Made by a program: the position numbers and the translations under genes. Below are positions 59,629 to 64,000 of a stretch of 64,000 nucleotides of DNA, in pieces. The notes under the pieces are model-generated. The model was given only the letters and a program-made list of their open reading frames with translations, was not told the DNA's origin and did not search any database. Each line of letters opens with the position of its first letter. Position 1 is the first letter of the stretch. The DNA is from Stratiolaelaps scimitus (taxonomy: Eukaryota; Arthropoda; Arachnida; Mesostigmata; Laelapidae): positions 17,401,501-17,465,500 of the forward strand of contig JABWDB010000001.1 of NCBI GenBank assembly GCA_019614645.1, read 5' to 3'.

Positions 59629-61101
59629 ACATTCACCAACGAGCCCGTACAGCCAGAAGACATGGGAACATATTTTACTTGAAGGAAAAGCCGCACTCAC
59701 ACCACGATTATTATGTGACATCGAGGGAGTCGTAAATAAGAAGTACTGAACCGTATAGGGTTTCAACGAGTCCAGTTTGAAGCGCACCGTGGACGTATGT
59801 ATCTGAATTAACAACAGCAGGTGCGTGAGACGAAGAGATGTCTATATCTGCTATACCAGAAATATTACCGGAGGGGACCAAAGCCTGAAAGGCATCTATC
59901 ACATATCTACCTCGGCAGACTCTCATAAAGTTTGGCTCTCGAAGATGGAAAAGAAGGATCATTTTCGTTGTTCAAGATTTACCACAGCGCATCCGTCCTT
60001 ACGCCTCCACGTATATTCCACTTGGCTCGAATTGAATGACTCCCGGGAGACGGGTTTGTGTTCTACCTGCCACTAATGACAATCTTGCAACAGTAGCAAT
60101 GACGCACACAACTAAAGCTAAATGAACCCCTCCAGAACGGATTCGTGATGACAGACGGATATCAGTATATTATTCACACTCTATAATATACATTATGCGC
60201 ATTCAGCTGTCATCGACTATTTCGACATGATATGTAATGTACAAGTTTGCCGGCCGGCTCCTTCTATTCAAGCGTAACACGCACGACCCTGCAACTCATA
60301 TGCAATACAAATATTAACAACAACACGAATATCCCCGGGCGTCTTTGCGGACAGCCTATCAAAGTGTCAATTTGGCTTTGCTGCCGTGATGACGAACACA
60401 TCATAGCAAAATATTTATCTATGATTTAGCACTAATGAAGGACTGGCTGCATGACGTGCAGTTTCAGTCTGCCACGGTGCCACTCCGAGGTCACCATCTT
60501 GCCTCGACGACATGATGATGCTCAAAGTGTGTCTGTGAATACGGAAGACGCCTTGAATCTCTGGTAGGCGTCAACGAGCAATATTTGACAGGAGCGCTCC
60601 CTTAAGGGAACAGGCAGCCCGTTGTATGTTGCATCTTCCTCTCTTTCGTTGCTATGGCATGACACGTGATCCATGTATCATTACAGTACGGGTATCAAGA
60701 GAAAACGAGAAAGATCGGTCTGATCTAGGCGCTACTTCTGTCCGCACTGGCGTCAATGGCAGAAAATGGGCAAGAATAGACATCGATGCGAGGAACGGAA
60801 CGTACGCCCTCTCGTCTCCTTCTGCTCACAAACTCGATACTCGATGATTGAGAAGTTGCTTCCCAAAGATGGCAATGGAGGGAGTGCGACTTCGGGCCCG
60901 CGTTTGTGTGCTGCCGAGTTACGACTGCTTTACCCGATGCGCCTCTGCCGCCGAGAACACACCATGGTTCCAACGACCCTTTTGTTTGTTGTCGGACGGG
61001 CAAAGAGCACTGGGAAATGTATGCCGTTTAGCTATGTACCGCCTTTAGGCGCGTGGGCGCATATGGCTCACTCGACAGGATAAGCTCCCATAACGAAGCA
61101 T
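59629..61101. other. unassigned DNA
   Basis: Frames on both strands at 59711-60076 and 60725-61083 overlap and lack motifs. No repeats beyond simple tracts. Confidence 0.4.
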
Positions 61102-61383
61102 ATGCAACATCAAAAGCTTACCCTGAATGAATTTGGCAACGAGTGTTGTCGTGCGGCGATTAAACCTATTGAGCATATATTCAATATTTTGCGACTTTCA
61201 AATACAATCGCTTGCTTTAAAGTCCCCAAGATTCTGTCCCTCCATATTCGGCTGGATTGGATCCGCCGAGGCCTTGCTGAACCTAAACTTCTCACTATAA
61301 CCACAAAGGAAAATATGAATTCCAAATTATGCCTATGTTATTTCCTTTTGGTACTGTTTCGCGGTCACATGTTCCTACTATAG
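61102..61383 (+). CDS. unrecognised 93-residue ORF
   Basis: ATG-initiated and evenly composed, with a C-terminal hydrophobic stretch LCLCYFLLVLFRGHMFLL that could be a membrane anchor. No N-terminal signal, known domain or polyadenylation signal is seen; AGAATAATG follows the stop by about 15 bases but is not canonical. A minus-strand frame overlaps. It may be chance. Confidence 0.17.
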   Translation: MQHQKLTLNEFGNECCRAAIKPIEHIFNILRLSNTIACFKVPKILSLHIRLDWIRRGLAEPKLLTITTKENMNSKLCLCYFLLVLFRGHMFLL

Positions 61384-64000
61384 TACACCAACCATAGAAT
61401 AATGCCTTATAACGCTTCTTCAGAGTTCGTTCGAGCATAACGTCGCAGATTGGCAGAGACAATTTTGTCTGAATTATGCAACAGCATTTCCGAGTCGCAT
61501 CGGCGCATATCTCATTTTTCTACTGCAGCTTTGCCCATTTTCAGCGCATTACAATACTCACGACGCCTCTAAGAACGCGCAAAGGAGAAACAAACCACAG
61601 AACGTGCACGTAACGTCGAAACAATACTTGGCTGCAATTTATCTGGATGCTGCAAATCGTAGCACAGCCGGTGTGAAGCCGGTGATCACATTTGGGAAGC
61701 TATCAGAAAAATACGAGAAGAAACAGCGGCAATTTTCCTGCCAACGTTGTTCTTCCTTCAGCGTTGTCTCGTCGGGACTTGCCCTCGTCGTCGTCGGCCT
61801 TGTCGTCGTCGTCGTCATCGGTGTTGTTGCTGTTTCTGTCGTTGTCGTTGTTTTTGTCATTCCTGTTTCAAAGGAAAGAGAGAACATATCTTGTCGTTTT
61901 TCGTCGTTTTGGCCCGAGTTTCAGCTTCGGAAATGCGTCGTAACGACGGTACGAAGCGAGTCCCTGCCGGGACTGCCGGGTTTAGTTGCCTTTGTCTGAT
62001 CTGCCCCCTGAGGAATGACTTTAGCTTTGCTCCCGTTTTGGAGGTGGCGAAACGGGGAAAAATTGCGATGGAAATAATCGAAGGATAATCTGGACACTTG
62101 TTATTTGTCATCTATGCAGATGTATCGATGTGTGCGTGCAACAGCAATAAAAATCGTGTAGCATTCAAAGGCGGTGTCGCAAAAGAGAGGGGAAAGGTTT
62201 AAGTGTAGCGACCCTTAATATTTATTATTGCGTTCCGTTTGCCGCACATAGAATAAGCATGCATGCACTACGATGGCAGATCACGACATACACCAATCCT
62301 ATTGCGCTACCATTGGAACTATTAGAGTACTTACAAATTTGATATGCAAAGGGATCCTATTAGTTCAAGCGATGTCGGATTGCAGGTATCAATATTAACC
62401 ACAAAGTCGTGGGAAGCACTTTTCGTTATGAAAGATGAGAGCATTTTGTGAGAAACACAAACATGATTCGTCATTTCTTCTTCACCGACACCACTACGAT
62501 ATCCCCTTATTTTTTTTTAAATATGATTACTTATCATCCACCATCGCCCGGCCAACTTCCGCTGTCCCGAGGCAGATAGAAAGCGGCAGCTCTCGCAGCT
62601 ATATCAGTGGCTTAGTCGTCGTCTCACCGATAGTGTAGCGTTGAAACGGAACGCAGATGCTCAGTTTCCCACTGCCACTCTGAGCCGCTCATCGAAGTGA
62701 AGGGTAGAGATCTTTGTGAGAGAACGCACTCCTCTAAACCATCCGCCACCTTTTATCCCTTTATTTCCTGTCTGTTCCTCTATTACTTCCTTCGGCTTAC
62801 TAACGGCCGAACCTTCCGAGGCCGCTTTGTGCAATGCTACGCCGGCTGCCGCCTGGTATTAGAAAGCAACGAACGTACGGACACGAGATAAGAGACTTCC
62901 CTGTTCCCCGAACCTAAGACCATCGGTTAACGCCAACCAACCTTGACAGCCTTGGCCGTGAGCTGGTGGATGGGTCAGCTGGTCTGATCAGACCAACCTA
63001 CGCAAGTCCCACTTCCAGAGACCGAGGTTCGCTGAACCGAGAGCAAACGCTTCGGGGTGAAACAGTAATAGTATTGTAGTAGTGGTAGTAGCCGTAGTGA
63101 TAGGTGTAAAGCATGGCACAAAGCGGAAGTTGCAACGGTCCCTGTGCGTTCCACCACGCCGAACGTTCACACAATACGCGGGGGCTTGCCGGCCGTATGT
63201 GATCCCAGGAAATAGCTGAACGCGCCTCTTCTCCTGACAGCTGGGCCAGCTTTGCTTTGTGGCCTTTTGCTCGTCTAGGCATCGGCGTCGCAAAAAGCAG
63301 CCTGCCCACACGGGGCTCCTATATTAGCTCTGTCTTAGCTCAAACGAAGCGGCCAGCAGTGGCAGCGCTTCTATCTTCCGTGTTAGCCGACACCGAGACC
63401 AACAGCAGTTTCCAGTTGCCCTTTGGTGAATTTAGGGGACAAAGAAAGGAGCTGGCAAACGGCCGGATGCTTCACGAACTCCGATGCAGTGGATACACAA
63501 CGCACATACACTCAGAGTCAGTCAGTCACAGGCCCAAGCAACGACAACAACTATGCATACGTGCATCCGATTGGCTGTTAGCGCTATGGCCCCCAGCGGT
63601 ACCTTTGTCGAATGGTAAAAGCCGTTTGATTTGCCTCATTCTACTGCATCACGCTCCACTCACACACATCTCCTCATTTTCGTGTTCGGCTGTAGCTTCA
63701 TCCGCATCCTTCTCGTTATCCTGTGTTCCTGAAACTACGCTACTGCGCAAGAAGTGAACGGTTACTAGACAGGAAAGTAAGGTTTCCCAATATCTATATA
63801 TGATTCCACTAAATAGGTAAGGGAACGCCCTGCTTGGGAGTGCCGTGGATGGCACCATCATTGCTACAGATTGATAGATTGAAATAAAACAGGTTGTCGA
63901 CTGCCCCGACAACGACGCCCGCTGCAGTGCACGAGAGCATCCACATAGTCGCGGATTTGTGTTAACGGCTGTAGCCGATAGAGTCAAGGTGGGAATACTG
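61384..64000. other. unassigned DNA with a GTC-rich tract
   Basis: A GTC/GTT triplet tract at about 61785-61860 produces Val-, Ser- or Thr-rich frames on both strands (61604-61999, 61639-61887 minus) that should not be taken as genes. The 166-codon frame at 63257-63757 has no recognisable feature. No SINE or transposon copy is seen here. Confidence 0.4.

Noticed and set aside
61604..61999. 131-codon ORF with a Val-rich hydrophobic core resembling a membrane protein
   Set aside because: The hydrophobic run is a GTC/GTT triplet tract; both strands are open across it.
63257..63757. 166-codon plus-strand ORF
   Set aside because: No motif, splice context or coding-like codon bias convinced me; it is Ser/Leu-rich and featureless.
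1..64000. CRISPR arrays, bacterial operons, prophage or plasmid functions
   Set aside because: No regularly spaced repeats, no ribosome-binding-site-led gene series, and clear eukaryotic retroposons throughout.

Overview
The window is eukaryotic nuclear DNA: gene-poor, of moderate GC, with AT-rich tracts alternating with GC-rich trinucleotide-rich islands. It carries many long (TA)n arrays, tRNA-derived SINEs, a Tc3-like DNA transposon and a decayed LINE fragment. There are no operons, no dense gene packing and no CRISPR. An arthropod is the likeliest source, judging from the Tc3-like element, the CAA/CTG triplet tracts and TCAGT-type initiators. A mite- or tick-like genome would fit, but that is inference. 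I recognise no intact conserved cellular gene by name.

What is firmly supported is mobile DNA. A complete 1,573-bp Tc1/mariner-type element of the Tc3 group lies at 28763-30335, with identical 230-bp terminal inverted repeats, a TA target duplication and a transposase broken by stops and a frame change. A second, internally deleted copy is at 58987-59583, and a (TA)n(GA)n array replaces its 3' terminus. A tRNA-derived SINE family (SINE-1) has its best copy at 40998-41183. Further copies or fragments lie near 2760, 9527, 11240, 15516, 15770, 24781, 25065 and 54345, and several have visible target-site duplications. Two other tRNA-like SINEs lie at 22559 and 14096. A pair of LINE/SINE-type 3' tails (25218, 32047), a LINE RT C-terminal relic (8267-8568, minus) and an unclassified repeat pair (7972 and 44118) complete the set.

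What is only possible is gene content. The best candidate is a small secreted peptide at 17723-17965: splice acceptor, ATG, signal peptide, 81 codons including the stop, and an AATAAA signal after the stop. Others are a coding-like exon on the minus strand at 12958-13169, a signal-peptide-like exon at 45484-45564, coding-like but frame-shifting sequence at 30353-31072 just beyond the transposon, several unrecognised ORFs (6764, 18733, 24088, 39548, 61102), and three promoter/first-exon candidates (33017-33237, 35700-37466, 51678-51720). I put none of them above 0.4.

Layout: 1-9 kb, AT-rich unique DNA with a truncated SINE and the LINE relic; 9-26 kb, unique DNA with most SINEs; 28.7-31 kb, Tc3-like element plus the coding-like stretch; 32-37.5 kb, GC-rich islands with candidate promoters and donors; 38-44 kb, unique DNA with the best SINE copy; 44.8-46.7 kb and 50.8-56 kb, further GC-rich islands; 57-60 kb, a perfect TA palindrome and the second Tc3 copy; 60-64 kb, GC-richer unassigned DNA. 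The window reads like long introns or intergenic DNA around a few small exons.
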